Part shown: one piece after another, positions 1-9,967 of the stretch
Position numbering within the stretch: position 1 is the first letter of the stretch
Layout: every line of letters starts with the position of its first letter
Source of the DNA: an uncultured Ruminococcus sp.
Lineage (GTDB): Bacteria > Bacillota > Clostridia > Oscillospirales > Ruminococcaceae
Assembly: GCA_949291125.1 (NCBI GenBank)
Contig: CASEUJ010000015.1
Location: forward strand, 87,833-151,832
Direction: 5' to 3'
Length of the DNA: 64,000 bases
Made by a program: the position numbers and the translations under genes
Notes under the pieces: generated by a model
What the model was told of the DNA's origin: nothing
Seen by the model: the letters and a program-made list of their open reading frames with translations, nothing else
The model's database searches: none

Positions 1-1
1 C

Positions 2-1306
2 ATTATCCGCAAGGTGGAAAACGATCTCTTTTATGTGGTGATCGAGTCGCGTCATCTGCGCACGATGATGAATGGGCGTTTTCATGTACTTGATGAAGTC
101 CGCCAGATTCGGATCAACGACCGGATGCATGTGACATTTTCCATCGGCGTGGGTGAGGGTGCATCGTCTTTGGCGGAAAGCGAAAAATTTGCGCGCCAGT
201 CCCTCGATATGGCACTCGGCCGCGGCGGAGACCAGGCGGCAGTAAAGACCGAAAACGGCTTTTGCTTTTTCGGTGGAGCCTCCAAGGGTGTGGAGAAAAA
301 GTCCAAGACGAAGATCCGCTCGATTGCCCTTGCAATGCAGGAACTCATCGAAAATTCTGACCAGGTCTTTCTGATGGGGCATCGTTTCGGCGACCTCGAT
401 TCCATCGGGTCGGCATGTGGTTTGGCGGGGGCGATTCGCCTGATGCAGCGCCCGGCGTATGTCGTCGCCGACCGCCAGAGCTGCCTTGCTACCCAGCTGA
501 TCGACCGTATGGAACAGTGCAAGGAAGGACCGCAGTTCATGACTCCAGAGGATGCTGTGGACAAGATCACGGAAAACAGCCTGCTCATCATCGTCGATAC
601 GCATAATAAAGAGATTTTGGAAAGCCCGGCACTCTATCAGGCGGCACACTATGTCGTGGTGATCGACCACCACCGTAAGACGGTCAATTTCATCGAAAAT
701 GCGGTGATCTTCCACCATGAGCCATATGCGTCGTCGGCATCGGAGATGGTGACGGAAATCATTCAGTATTTCCGGCTTGATACCGAAATTTCCGCGATTT
801 ATGCCGATGCGCTTTTGTCCGGCATCATGCTTGATACGAAAAATTTTGTCATGCGCACCGGTGTGCGCACCTTTGAGGCGGCGGCATATCTGCGGAAGAT
901 CGGCGCAGATACAATTCAGGTCAAGACGCTGTTCTCCAATACGATCTCGATGTATTCCATGCGTGCTCAGATCGTGGCGCACGCAGAGCTATATAAAAAT
1001 AACGCGATCTCAGCGGTAAAGATCCCAAGCGAGGACGGCAGGCTCTTAGCGGCACAGGCCGCGGACGAGCTGCTCAGCATTCAGGGTGTCGAAGCATCGT
1101 TTGTGATCTATCTCACCGAAGCAGGTGTGTCGATTTCGGCGCGGTCGATGGGGAACGTGAATGTTCAGGTCATCATGGAACAAATGGGCGGCGGCGGTCA
1201 TCAGACCATGGCTGCGGTGCAATTGCCGGGATGTAATATCCAAGATGCCAAAGAACAGCTGCTGATGATCTTAGAGGCACAGGAAAAAGAACGCCAGCAC
1301 GCATAA
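2..1306 (+). CDS. gdpP: c-di-AMP phosphodiesterase GdpP, C-terminal part (5' end cut by window edge)
   Basis: The visible 434 residues match the second half of GdpP (YybT), the membrane enzyme that hydrolyses cyclic di-AMP to pApA. Residues 1 to about 95 resemble the end of the degenerate GGDEF domain. The DHH phosphoesterase domain follows, with MGHRFGDLDSIG near residue 125 and the signature DHH near residue 221. The C-terminal DHHA1 domain carries GGGGHQ. The reading frame is open to base 2, so the GTG at 14 is internal and the N-terminal membrane helices and PAS domain lie outside the window. The neighbours rplI and dnaB give the conserved Firmicutes order gdpP-rplI-dnaB. Family is certain; the substrate is taken from the family. 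Confidence 0.93.
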   Translation: MIRKVENDLFYVVIESRHLRTMMNGRFHVLDEVRQIRINDRMHVTFSIGVGEGASSLAESEKFARQSLDMALGRGGDQAAVKTENGFCFFGGASKGVEKKSKTKIRSIALAMQELIENSDQVFLMGHRFGDLDSIGSACGLAGAIRLMQRPAYVVADRQSCLATQLIDRMEQCKEGPQFMTPEDAVDKITENSLLIIVDTHNKEILESPALYQAAHYVVVIDHHRKTVNFIENAVIFHHEPYASSASEMVTEIIQYFRLDTEISAIYADALLSGIMLDTKNFVMRTGVRTFEAAAYLRKIGADTIQVKTLFSNTISMYSMRAQIVAHAELYKNNAISAVKIPSEDGRLLAAQAADELLSIQGVEASFVIYLTEAGVSISARSMGNVNVQVIMEQMGGGGHQTMAAVQLPGCNIQDAKEQLLMILEAQEKERQHA

Positions 1307-1325
1307 ATAGGAGGGTTTGTGTATT

Positions 1326-1772
1326 ATGAAAGTCATCTTTTTACAGGACGTCAAAGGCTCTGGGAAAAAGGGCGAAGTCAAAAATGTCGCAGACGGTTAT
1401 GCACGCAATATGCTGCTCAAAAACGGGCTTGCAGTAGAAGCGACGGCGAAAAATCTGTCTGAACTCGCCGGGAAACAGTCATCTGCGGCACACAAGATCG
1501 ATGTTGAAAAACAGCAGGCACGCGACATTGCCGCAAAACTCGACGGAAAAACGGTGCGTGCGGCGGCGAAGGCAGGAAACGGGGGACGGCTCTTTGGGGC
1601 TGTCACTGCGGCACAGATCGCAGCATGCATCGAACAGCAGTATCAGTGTAAGATCGACAAGAAAAAGATCTCTCTGAAAACCGATATCAAGAACTTCGGT
1701 ACCTATACCGCGGAGATCCGGCTCTATTCCGGTATTTCTGCAACGGTTACTGTTGAGGTTGTAGAAGCCTAA
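1326..1772 (+). CDS. rplI: 50S ribosomal protein L9
   Basis: 148 residues, the usual L9 length, beginning [18 protein letters not shown], the canonical N-terminal RNA-binding domain. It binds 23S rRNA at the base of the L1 stalk and affects frame maintenance. The ATG at 1326 is chosen over upstream in-frame TTG because the protein starts MKVIFL in the family; AGGAGGG lies about 11 bases upstream. It follows gdpP by 19 bases. Confidence 0.97.
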   Translation: MKVIFLQDVKGSGKKGEVKNVADGYARNMLLKNGLAVEATAKNLSELAGKQSSAAHKIDVEKQQARDIAAKLDGKTVRAAAKAGNGGRLFGAVTAAQIAACIEQQYQCKIDKKKISLKTDIKNFGTYTAEIRLYSGISATVTVEVVEA

Positions 1773-1788
1773 TTGTATAAAAGCTACG

Positions 1789-1822
1789 GGTGGGTGTCTG
1801 TCTTGGACACACACCCATTTTG
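1789..1822 (+). terminator. Hairpin with short T-run between rplI and dnaB
   Basis: TGGGTGTCTGT pairs with ACACACACCCA with one mismatch and is followed by TTTT. It lies 17 bases after the rplI stop and about 30 before the dnaB start, so it may be a partial terminator or attenuator that lowers dnaB expression relative to rplI. Confidence 0.5.
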
Positions 1823-1852
1823 TATCATTTCTCCCTGAAAGGAGCATACCAA

Positions 1853-3208
1853 GTGGCACAGACAGGAATTTCTTATACGCCCAATGAATCCGCAGAATTA
1901 CCCTTCAGCTTAGAGGCGGAACAGACGGTTTTGGGTGCGATCCTGATCGATCCCGGCGTGATGCCGATCGTTGTGGAAACGATTCGATCCGAATGCTTTT
2001 ATCTGGAGCATCACCGCGCGCTGTTCGATATCATGATGCAGATGTTTACTTCCGGTGAAAAGGCAGATGCGATTACGGTTTTGAATGCGGCGGTCGAACG
2101 CGGCGTATTTGAAACAGCCGACGAGGGAAGAAAATATCTGGCGGCATTGGTCAATATTGTGCCGTCCACCTCTAATATCGAAAGCTATTGCGCGATCGTC
2201 GCCGAAAAGTATTATATTCGATGTTTGGCGTTTGCGGCGCGTGGCATCTTGCAGGATATCCAGACCGGCGATTATCAGGCACAGACGCTGCTCGATGCCG
2301 CAGAACAACGCATTTTCGATATCCGGCAGGGTCGCGACGTACAGGGATTGGTCAAGATCGGCGATGCCATCTGTGAGGCGTATGACCGCATCGGCAAGAT
2401 TTCGGGCCCTGACCGCGAAAAATACCTCGGTGCAAAGACGGGCTTTACATATCTTGATACCGTGACTTCGGGTCTGAATAAGTCAGATCTCATCCTGATC
2501 GCGGCACGTCCGGGTATGGGTAAGACATCGTTTGCCCTCAATATTGCCACCAATGTGGCACGCCGCAGCGAAAAGGAAGTTGCGGTTTTTTCACTCGAAA
2601 TGTCAAAGGAACAGCTCGCAACGCGTATGCTCTCGACTGAAGCTCTCGTAGACTCCAATAAGCTCCGCAACGGATTTCTCACCAGTGAGGACTGGGTGCG
2701 GTTGGCATCGAGCGCCGGGGTGCTCAGTGGTTTGCCCATGTATATCGATGATACCGCAAGCGTGACTGTACAGCAGATCAAGGCCAAGCTGCGGCGGATG
2801 AAGAACTTAGGGCTTGTCGTCATCGACTACCTCCAGCTAATGGGCAGTACCTTGCGCACGGACAACCGCGTACTGATTATCTCGGAGATTACCCGACAGC
2901 TGAAGATCATGGCAAAAGAGCTGGACATCCCAGTGATCGTCCTGTCTCAGCTTTCCCGTGGACCGGAAAGCCGAACGGATAAGCGGCCGATGCTGTCCGA
3001 TCTGCGTGAATCCGGCTCGATCGAGCAGGACGCGGATATCGTCATGTTCCTCTACCGCGATGCGTATTATAACAAGGAAAGCCAGACCCCCAATGTGTCG
3101 GAATGTATTGTCGCAAAAAATCGTCACGGCGAAACCGGTACGATTCAGCTTGTCTGGGACGGTCAGTTTACACGTTTTTCGGATGCGGAGATGCGCCGTG
3201 AAGGGTGA
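1853..3208 (+). CDS. dnaB: Replicative DNA helicase DnaB
   Basis: 451 residues, standard for the hexameric helicase (DnaC in Bacillus) that unwinds DNA at the replication fork. The N-terminal primase-interacting domain begins LPFSLEAEQTVLGAIL. The RecA-like domain has Walker A ARPGMGKTS, Walker B LVVIDYLQLM and the downstream VLSQLSR motif. The GTG at 1853 is chosen because AAAGGAG lies 11 bases upstream and the protein then begins VAQTGISYTP; an upstream in-frame ATG at 1790 would run through the hairpin. The stop is 7 bases before tilS. Confidence 0.96.
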   Translation: MAQTGISYTPNESAELPFSLEAEQTVLGAILIDPGVMPIVVETIRSECFYLEHHRALFDIMMQMFTSGEKADAITVLNAAVERGVFETADEGRKYLAALVNIVPSTSNIESYCAIVAEKYYIRCLAFAARGILQDIQTGDYQAQTLLDAAEQRIFDIRQGRDVQGLVKIGDAICEAYDRIGKISGPDREKYLGAKTGFTYLDTVTSGLNKSDLILIAARPGMGKTSFALNIATNVARRSEKEVAVFSLEMSKEQLATRMLSTEALVDSNKLRNGFLTSEDWVRLASSAGVLSGLPMYIDDTASVTVQQIKAKLRRMKNLGLVVIDYLQLMGSTLRTDNRVLIISEITRQLKIMAKELDIPVIVLSQLSRGPESRTDKRPMLSDLRESGSIEQDADIVMFLYRDAYYNKESQTPNVSECIVAKNRHGETGTIQLVWDGQFTRFSDAEMRREG

Positions 3209-3215
3209 TGCTCTG

Positions 3216-4550
3216 ATGCGTCGGGTGCAGACACGGCTGATGGAAACTGTACGTTCCGGCGAAACCGTTTGTATCGCATTGTCTGGCGGAGCAGACAGTG
3301 TATGCCTGCTCCGGTGTCTGTCTGATCTGAAGCAGACGTGTGGCATTTTTGTCACAGCGGTGCATGTCAACCACCATTTGCGAGGTGCGGAAAGTGACCG
3401 GGATCAACAGTTTTGTCAGACGCTTTGTGGCGAGTTGGATGTGCCGCTGAAGATTATTTCAGTGGATGTGGAATCCCTCGCCAAGACACAAAAAATTTCC
3501 ATCGAACTTGCCGCCCGCCGGTGTCGCTATGCGGCGTTTGAAACCATTGCGGCAGATTGGATCGCCACGGCACACACCGCGTCCGACAATGCAGAAACAT
3601 TGATCCATCGGTTGGTGCGCGGCGCATCTCTTCACGGATTGACATCGATTCCGCCAGTGAATGGGCGATATCTGCGGCCGATGCTCGATGTGACACGTGC
3701 AGAGGTGGAGGCGTATTTGGAAGCCTACTCTCAATCCTATGTCACTGACAGTACAAATTTGACCGATCAATACACTCGAAATCGCATCCGCCATCAGATT
3801 ATGCCGGCGTTAGAAACGCTTAATCCGTCCTTTGTTCGCACCGCTTCTCACACCATTCGCAGCCTGTCCCGTGAGGACGACTATCTCTCCAAACAGGCGG
3901 TGGCAGCATATGCGGCGTGTTTTGACGGAAGCCATATGCTTACCGGGATTGCGGCGCTACACCCGGCGATTCGCATCCGGTGTCTGGCAAAGCTGTTGGA
4001 GCATCATGAACTTTCGTATGATGCGCCCTTGTTAGAGCGATTGGAACAGCTTTGTCAGCACGGCGGCAGATGGGAGATCGCCGGCAATGTTTACGCCGTC
4101 GCAAAACCGGGCATGCTTTGGATTGAGATCATCCCAGAGCCGCAGCAAACACCCCAGCCGGTACCGCTTCAAATCGGCAAAACCCGACTCTATCCGGGAT
4201 TTTTCTGTAGGGCACAGCGCATGGATGCCGCGGCATGGAAAAAAGCTCGAATTGTTCATAAAAATTTTGCAAATTACTATCTAGATTATGATAAAATAAA
4301 AGGTGACTTATTCCTCTCCCCGCGCTTTCCCGGAGCAAGGATGCGGCTTTCCGGCAGGAACTTTACGACGTTGCTCAAAAAAAGCATTCAGGCAAATGTG
4401 CCGAAAGAGCGGCGAGATACGCTGCATCTGTTGTGTGATGCGGAAGGCATTGTCTGGGCAGAGTTTATCGGTATTGCGGACCGTGTCGCGCCAAGGGCGG
4501 ATACAGCACACATTCTGTGCATTTCTGTGCAGGCAGAAGAGATTGGATAA
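3216..4550 (+). CDS. tilS: tRNA(Ile)-lysidine synthase TilS
   Basis: 444 residues. This ATP-dependent enzyme converts C34 of tRNA-Ile(CAU) to lysidine so that it reads AUA. The PP-loop SGGADS sits near residue 22, followed by the N-type ATPase domain (AVHVNHHLRG and TAHTASDNAET) and a weaker C-terminal substrate-binding domain. The ATG at 3216 has AAGGG about 10 bases upstream; an in-frame GTG at 3198, overlapping the dnaB end, is an alternative. In many Firmicutes tilS is followed by hpt and ftsH; here ftsH comes next with no hpt. Confidence 0.93.
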   Translation: MRRVQTRLMETVRSGETVCIALSGGADSVCLLRCLSDLKQTCGIFVTAVHVNHHLRGAESDRDQQFCQTLCGELDVPLKIISVDVESLAKTQKISIELAARRCRYAAFETIAADWIATAHTASDNAETLIHRLVRGASLHGLTSIPPVNGRYLRPMLDVTRAEVEAYLEAYSQSYVTDSTNLTDQYTRNRIRHQIMPALETLNPSFVRTASHTIRSLSREDDYLSKQAVAAYAACFDGSHMLTGIAALHPAIRIRCLAKLLEHHELSYDAPLLERLEQLCQHGGRWEIAGNVYAVAKPGMLWIEIIPEPQQTPQPVPLQIGKTRLYPGFFCRAQRMDAAAWKKARIVHKNFANYYLDYDKIKGDLFLSPRFPGARMRLSGRNFTTLLKKSIQANVPKERRDTLHLLCDAEGIVWAEFIGIADRVAPRADTAHILCISVQAEEIG

Positions 4551-4649
4551 GCCGGTATCAATTGAGAAAGAAACCATCAGGAAAACGTGCGGCGTCGATC
4601 TGAAAAACGCCGACGGGAAAAACATCAATCAGAAATGGAGTGAATGTGA

Positions 4650-6638
4650 TTGACACCAAAGAAAGGCCGTGGAGTTGGAACCTATCTGTTGATTGCGGTG
4701 CTGTTAATTGCGGCGCTGATCTTTTTATTGCCGAATCTAAACCGAAATACCGATAGCTATACCTATTCCGAGATTATCTCCTATTTTGACGAAAAAGAAG
4801 TCGCGTCTTATACGCTTGATCTCGGCTCAGGGGAGTTGGAAATGACGCTTGACAGCGGCGAACGGATCACCTATGAAGTGCCGTATGTGGCGCAATTTTT
4901 GGACGACACCGAAAACTATCGGAAGCAGTATAACCAAACACATGATGAGCCGGTAGAATACGACTACTATGAAGTACGCGATTCCTCGTGGCTGCTCACC
5001 ATCATCCCGACGGTCATTCTGGTAGTGATGATGATTTTCCTGTTCGTTTTCATGATGCGTCAGGCAAACGGCGGCGGAAAGTATACCTCGTTCGGCAAGG
5101 CAAATATTAAAAACCAGCTGAACACCCGAAAGGCGACTTTCGCGGACGTGGCTGGCGCCGATGAGGAAAAACATGAACTCGAGGAGATTGTGGACTTCCT
5201 CAAAAATCCGAAGAAATACAGCGACATTGGTGCACGGATTCCGAAGGGCGTTCTTCTGATGGGACCGCCCGGAACGGGTAAAACACTTTTGGCACGCGCT
5301 GTGGCAGGGGAGGCCGGCTGTCCGTTTTTCTCGATCTCCGGTTCGGATTTTGTGGAAATGTTTGTGGGCGTGGGTGCATCTCGTGTGCGTGACCTCTTTG
5401 AACAGGCGAAGAAGAATGCGCCGGCGATCATCTTCATCGACGAGATCGACGCCGTTGGCCGTCACCGCGGTACTGGCATCGGCGGTGGACATGATGAGCG
5501 TGAACAGACCCTCAACCAGTTGCTTGTGGAGATGGACGGCTTTACCGGCAAGGACAACGTCATCGTCATTGCGGCGACAAACCGCCGAGACATTCTCGAT
5601 CCGGCGCTGTTGCGTCCGGGGCGTTTTGACCGCCAGATCGTGGTGGGCTATCCGGATGTGAAGGGACGTGAACAGATTCTGCGTGTTCATACGAAAAATA
5701 AGAGCGTCGGGCCGGATGTGGATCTGACTACTATCGCAAAATCCACTGTCGGCTTTACTGGTGCAGACCTGGAGAACTTAGTCAACGAAGCGTGTCTGCT
5801 TGCGGCGCGCAAGAATAAAAAGGCATTCACCATGGAGGAAATCCAGGAGGCAACGATCAAGGTCATTGCCGGTCCGGAGAAGAAGTCCCATAAGGTTACT
5901 CCAAAAGAAAAGCGGCTTACTGCATTCCACGAGGCTGGTCACGCCGTCTGCACTTATTACTGCGATCATCAGGATAAGGTGCATCAAGTGTCCATCATTC
6001 CGCGCGGTATGGCGGGCGGCTATACCATGTCCCTTCCGGAACAGGACAAGAGTTTTGTTTCCAAACGGGAAATGGAAGAGAACATCATTACCCTTCTTGG
6101 TGGACGTGTGGCAGAGGCTCTGGTGCTCGACGATATTTCTACCGGTGCCTCCAACGACTTAGAGCGTGCCACATCTACGGCTCGGAGCATGGTAACCCGC
6201 TATGGCTTTAGCAAAAAGATGGGACCGGTGGTCTATGGCAATGACCAGAGCGAAGTGTTCTTAGGACGCGATCTGGGCTCGTCCCGGGATTATTCCGATC
6301 GCGTTGCCGGTGAGATCGACGACGAAGTGCGTGCCATTATTGAAACCGCTTACACCAAGGCAGAGGAGATCTTAAAGGCACACATGGATCAGTTAGAACG
6401 CCTGGCGAAATATCTGATGCTGCACGAAAAGATCGAGCGCGATGACTTTGAAAAGCTCATGCGCGGCGAGATGCCGGCGGAGATGTTTGAAGAACCGAAG
6501 GCAGAAGATGCAGCTGAATCGGATAAGGTGCAGGTGGAACCTACAGATGTTCCGAAAGTGATTGCACCGGATGCCGATCCGATTCAGTCGGATATGCCGG
6601 ATACACCCCCAGCAGATTCGGATCAGCCGCAGGCATGA
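4650..6638 (+). CDS. ftsH: ATP-dependent zinc metalloprotease FtsH
   Basis: 662 residues, a full-length membrane AAA+ protease that degrades misfolded membrane proteins and short-lived regulators. Two membrane segments (about residues 11-29 and 113-136) flank an extracytoplasmic stretch. The AAA domain has Walker A GPPGTGKT near residue 205 and Walker B IIFIDEID. The zinc-binding HEAGH lies near residue 427. The C-terminal tail is acidic and Pro-rich. The start is TTG at 4650, preceded by GGAG with 9-base spacing; no in-frame ATG fits the family N-terminus. It ends in a terminator shared with luxS. Confidence 0.97.
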   Translation: MTPKKGRGVGTYLLIAVLLIAALIFLLPNLNRNTDSYTYSEIISYFDEKEVASYTLDLGSGELEMTLDSGERITYEVPYVAQFLDDTENYRKQYNQTHDEPVEYDYYEVRDSSWLLTIIPTVILVVMMIFLFVFMMRQANGGGKYTSFGKANIKNQLNTRKATFADVAGADEEKHELEEIVDFLKNPKKYSDIGARIPKGVLLMGPPGTGKTLLARAVAGEAGCPFFSISGSDFVEMFVGVGASRVRDLFEQAKKNAPAIIFIDEIDAVGRHRGTGIGGGHDEREQTLNQLLVEMDGFTGKDNVIVIAATNRRDILDPALLRPGRFDRQIVVGYPDVKGREQILRVHTKNKSVGPDVDLTTIAKSTVGFTGADLENLVNEACLLAARKNKKAFTMEEIQEATIKVIAGPEKKSHKVTPKEKRLTAFHEAGHAVCTYYCDHQDKVHQVSIIPRGMAGGYTMSLPEQDKSFVSKREMEENIITLLGGRVAEALVLDDISTGASNDLERATSTARSMVTRYGFSKKMGPVVYGNDQSEVFLGRDLGSSRDYSDRVAGEIDDEVRAIIETAYTKAEEILKAHMDQLERLAKYLMLHEKIERDDFEKLMRGEMPAEMFEEPKAEDAAESDKVQVEPTDVPKVIAPDADPIQSDMPDTPPADSDQPQA

Positions 6639-6701
6639 TCCCTTTTCGCATGGAATACAGCATATTTGAAATTCAAAGCAGTTTCAAGATCACATAATAA
6701 T

Positions 6702-6745
6702 AAAGCTGTCTACACGGCGTCATCACCGTGCAGACAGCTTTTTGC
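6702..6745. terminator. Bidirectional terminator between ftsH and luxS
   Basis: AAAGCTGTCTACACGG pairs with CCGTGCAGACAGCTTT (one mismatch) around an 8-base loop, with TTTTT on the right and AATAATAAA on the left. It can end both convergent transcripts. Confidence 0.85.
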
Positions 6746-6758
6746 ATGTCATCATCGT

Positions 6759-7241
6759 TTAATCTGGGCAGACTTCTCTGGGATAGCGCAGCATCTTCGG
6801 CGTCCAGCCTTCCATCACCGGCAGCATTTCAATTGCCATCCGTTTTGCGCCGTCTAAGTCGTGGGCAAGATAATTGCCACACTCCTGTCGCTTTGCACCG
6901 GGGATCTCTCCAGAAAAGCCCGCGATAAAGCGCAAACTATCCTGTACCAGCCGGATTGCTGCATCACCCGGCACGCTGTCCCGGGTTAGAAAATAAAATC
7001 CCGTCCGACAGCCCATTGGCCCTGCATAGATAATGCCATTGGCATATGAAGAGTTGCGGACATACGTTGCAAAGAGATGCTCGAAAGAATGCATGGCATT
7101 GTTCTCGAGATAGTCGCCCTCTGGATTATTTGGCAGCTTCATGCGTAGGTCATAGGTGATGACATCTCCGTCGATCCGTGAAATGTACATGCCACGTTTG
7201 AGATAATCGTGGTTGATCGTAAAGCTTTTGATCTGTTTCAT
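6759..7241 (-). CDS. luxS: S-ribosylhomocysteine lyase LuxS
   Basis: 160 residues, usual LuxS size. It cleaves S-ribosylhomocysteine to homocysteine and DPD, the precursor of autoinducer-2, in the activated methyl cycle. The metal-binding and catalytic motif HSFEH (usually HTLEH), the catalytic cysteine in GPMGCRTGFY and the third metal ligand in ECGNY are all visible. The start codon at 7241 is chosen because AAGGAGC lies about 10 bases upstream and the family N-terminus MKQIKSF follows. It is monocistronic as far as can be seen. Confidence 0.96.
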   Translation of the reverse strand: MKQIKSFTINHDYLKRGMYISRIDGDVITYDLRMKLPNNPEGDYLENNAMHSFEHLFATYVRNSSYANGIIYAGPMGCRTGFYFLTRDSVPGDAAIRLVQDSLRFIAGFSGEIPGAKRQECGNYLAHDLDGAKRMAIEMLPVMEGWTPKMLRYPREVCPD

Positions 7242-7426
7242 GTTATGCTCGGCTCCTTTTTGCAATGGAAAGTGTAGGCGGTCGGACAGCGTGTTTATAT
7301 AAATGTATATGCACGTCTTTTTGGCATAATTTCACGTCTACTGCGTTAAAAATTCTTGCCTTGTGTCCGCGAAAATCTGCTGGAAAATCCGCATATGAAC
7401 ACGCTCTAGATTCGTAGGGTTATGTT

Positions 7427-7660
7427 TCATTTTTTGGAGATCTGGCTGCCCAGTGTGCGGATCATTTCGAGATCATCTTCCGTTACGCGCATATTGGTGC
7501 AAAGTTCTTTGCCTGAAGAAGTGGTCAGTGTGATTTCAATGACGCTTCCGGCATCGATACAGCCGGACGCCGCACGAAAAAACTGCGGAACTTTCGGGTG
7601 ATTCCGTTGAAATCGATCCAGCATTCCCTTGAGCTGGAGCAGTGTTTTCGGATTGATCAT
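7427..7660 (-). CDS. Small conserved-looking protein of unknown function
   Basis: 77 residues, with no family I recognise. It begins MINPKTLLQLKGMLDRFQ, an amphipathic helix, followed by a predicted strand-rich stretch (VIEITLTTSSGKEL) and a final charged helix. There is no signal peptide or membrane segment. It has its own near-consensus promoter 50-80 bases upstream and a Shine-Dalgarno GGAGG close to the start, so I believe it is expressed. It could be a small cytoplasmic adaptor. Confidence 0.72.
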   Translation of the reverse strand: MINPKTLLQLKGMLDRFQRNHPKVPQFFRAASGCIDAGSVIEITLTTSSGKELCTNMRVTEDDLEMIRTLGSQISKK

Positions 7661-7711
7661 ATCTGTCTGTCCTCCATCTGCTGTAAATGATTTTTGTTTG
7701 ATCTGCTACTT

Positions 7712-7740
7712 ATTGTAACACGTTTTTGGGAGAATGTCAA
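7712..7740 (-). promoter_or_regulatory. Sigma-A promoter of the 77-residue gene
   Basis: On the reverse strand TTGACA, 17 bases, then TACAAT. The transcription start would lie about 45 bases before the start codon at 7660. Confidence 0.8.
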
Positions 7741-7793
7741 TCATGGAGCCAAAGCACAGCACAGCGATGGGATTATAACTTTTAGAAGAAGTC

Positions 7794-9875
7794 TTAGTTC
7801 CAACTTGGCGTACCGCCGGCCGCCTCGGTTGCATAATATATCAGGATCCTGAATGCATCCGAAATGGTGATGCTTCCATCGCCGTCCACATCTGCGGCTC
7901 TGCGCTGGGCATCGGTCAGATCGTCGTCGAGTCCGGCGGAGGCTTTTGTATATGCAATAAGCGTATTGAAAGCGTCTTGTATTGTAATATTTCCGTCGCC
8001 GTCGAGGTCGCCGGTAGTAATGCCAGTAAAGATCGTGCCGTCGGCAAAGTGGATGGTGGCTGTGGAGAGAGCGGAGTTACCGTTATCAATGGTGATGGAT
8101 TTCCACTGTTCCTCAGTGCCGTCGTAATAGATGTCGGTGAGGGCGTCGCACGAACTGAAAGCATTCGCTTCGATTGCGATGACATTATTGGGAATTGTGA
8201 CCGATGTCAGACTCGGACACCAGCCGAACATACTCTCTTCAATGGTTGTGAGGCCGTCTGGCAGCATGATAGTATCCAAACGATTACATCCGTTAAATGC
8301 ATACTTTTTCAGCTCCGTGACGCTGTCGGGAATTGTGATCTCTGTCAGATTATCACAATAGGCAAATGCATAATAGCCGATTGAAGTAAGTCCGGTGGGG
8401 AGATTTACTGTCTGTAGATTCATACAGGTTCTGAACGCTTCATTTCCAATAGAGGTCAGGCTGTCTGGTAATGTGACTGACGTGATATTTTCGTTGAACA
8501 TAAATGCATCATCTGCAATCGCCGTAGTTCCATCCGGAACGGCATAGCTTCCTCCCATGCCGGTTGGAAAATAGATCAGCTCCATTGGTTCGCGGCGGAA
8601 CAATACGCCGTCGATGTCGTAATATGTCGTGTTTTCCGCTGAAATTGTAAGATTGGTCAGGCTGTCGCATCCGCTGAATACCCAATCCCCGATTACAGAG
8701 AGTCCGGCGCCGAGCGAAAGACTGGTCAGTCCTGTACAGCCGTTCAATGCGTCATCGCCGATCTGTACAACACTGTCAGATAGGGTGAGCGCTGTCAATT
8801 CGGTACAATTCGAAAATGAACTCTCGCCGATTGTGGTTACACCGTCTGGAATGTTGTAGGCGCCGGATTTCCCGTTGGGATAACGGATCAGCGTTGTCTG
8901 TGCCTTGTCATAGAGAACGCCGTCGATACTGCTATATGATGTGTTGTCCTCCGATACGGTGATTGCTGTCAGCGTACCGCTATAGTCAAGTGCAAACTGA
9001 TCGATATTTGTGACGCTTGCCGGAATGGTGATTTCGGATAATTCACAACTGTTGAATGCGCCCGTTTCAATCCGGGTAACACTGTCAGGAATGGTAATGC
9101 TTGTCACCGATCTTCCTTCGTCGTAATTCATAAAAGCATACTCCCCGATTACAGTTACGCCATCCGGGATTACGACATCGCCCTCACATGCAGTTGCGTC
9201 AATAAGCGTTCCATTTAAGACCACAAACGGGTCATGTTCCTGCTGTTGTATCAGCCATGCGGTTTCCAGGAATGCCCCGTTTTCAATATAGGTATGACTG
9301 CCTGCAAGGGAGACATTCTCCAAATTGCTGCAATTCGAGAATGCGCCGCTTCCGATATGAGTTACATTCTCCGGAATGATAACGCCGGTAATATCCGGAT
9401 TGCCGTAGAATGCTCCTCCGCTGATTGCAGAAACATTATCCGGAATTGTCACCATACCGCTGCACATTTTTCCATCTACAACTACGCCATTAACCACGAC
9501 AAGTGGATCATCGGCGCGCTGTGCCTCAAGCCACGGTGTATTTTCAAAAGCACCGTCGTAAATGGTCGTGATGCTGTCGGGGATAGTGATTTCCGTCAAG
9601 TCAGAGCATTCTAAAAACGCATGGTAGTAGATAGTTGTAACGGGAATTCCATCCACCTCGGATGGAATCTCGACCGCCGTCGCCGTATGATCGCAATACG
9701 CCACGGCAAGCGTTTCATCCTCTTGCCGGTAAAATGTCAGTGCACCTGCTTCGATGGGTGGATTTTCATAGTCATACATCCCGCTTGCTTCCGCGGTCAT
9801 TCCTGCCATAGGAATTCCTACCGCACAAGCCATCGCCGCACATGCCGCGACTAAAATATGTTTCCAGGTTTTCAT
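7794..9875 (-). CDS. Secreted BspA-type leucine-rich-repeat protein with C-terminal dockerin
   Basis: 693 residues. A signal peptide (KTWKHILVAACAAMACAVG, cleavage near residue 30) is followed by more than ten LRR_5/BspA repeats of the form ITIPDSVT.I...AF..C. Residues about 620 to 690 form a type I dockerin: two calcium-binding loops DLDGDGNITIQD and DVDGDGSITISD, each followed by a helix. Dockerins attach extracellular proteins to scaffoldin cohesins, so this is probably a cellulosome-bound binding or adhesion protein rather than an enzyme; no glycosidase domain is visible. It has its own strong promoter. The partner cohesin may be encoded at 59-64 kb, but specificity cannot be read from sequence alone. 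Confidence 0.93.
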   Translation of the reverse strand: MKTWKHILVAACAAMACAVGIPMAGMTAEASGMYDYENPPIEAGALTFYRQEDETLAVAYCDHTATAVEIPSEVDGIPVTTIYYHAFLECSDLTEITIPDSITTIYDGAFENTPWLEAQRADDPLVVVNGVVVDGKMCSGMVTIPDNVSAISGGAFYGNPDITGVIIPENVTHIGSGAFSNCSNLENVSLAGSHTYIENGAFLETAWLIQQQEHDPFVVLNGTLIDATACEGDVVIPDGVTVIGEYAFMNYDEGRSVTSITIPDSVTRIETGAFNSCELSEITIPASVTNIDQFALDYSGTLTAITVSEDNTSYSSIDGVLYDKAQTTLIRYPNGKSGAYNIPDGVTTIGESSFSNCTELTALTLSDSVVQIGDDALNGCTGLTSLSLGAGLSVIGDWVFSGCDSLTNLTISAENTTYYDIDGVLFRREPMELIYFPTGMGGSYAVPDGTTAIADDAFMFNENITSVTLPDSLTSIGNEAFRTCMNLQTVNLPTGLTSIGYYAFAYCDNLTEITIPDSVTELKKYAFNGCNRLDTIMLPDGLTTIEESMFGWCPSLTSVTIPNNVIAIEANAFSSCDALTDIYYDGTEEQWKSITIDNGNSALSTATIHFADGTIFTGITTGDLDGDGNITIQDAFNTLIAYTKASAGLDDDLTDAQRRAADVDGDGSITISDAFRILIYYATEAAGGTPSWN

Positions 9876-9931
9876 AGAACCCCAACTCCTTTTTCTGTCT
9901 GCAGCACAGACAAATTTAGTAAATATTATTT

Positions 9932-9960
9932 ATTATATCATAAATGCTATAATATGTCAA
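9932..9960 (-). promoter_or_regulatory. Consensus sigma-A promoter of the LRR-dockerin gene
   Basis: Reverse strand TTGACA, 17 bases, TATAAT: a perfect match in both boxes and spacing. Leader of about 50 bases with AAAGGAG before the start codon. Confidence 0.92.
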
Positions 9961-9967
9961 GCTCTAC

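Noticed and set aside
4827-5690. 287-residue frame antisense to ftsH
   Set aside because: Overlaps conserved AAA motifs of ftsH; a shadow of its codon bias.
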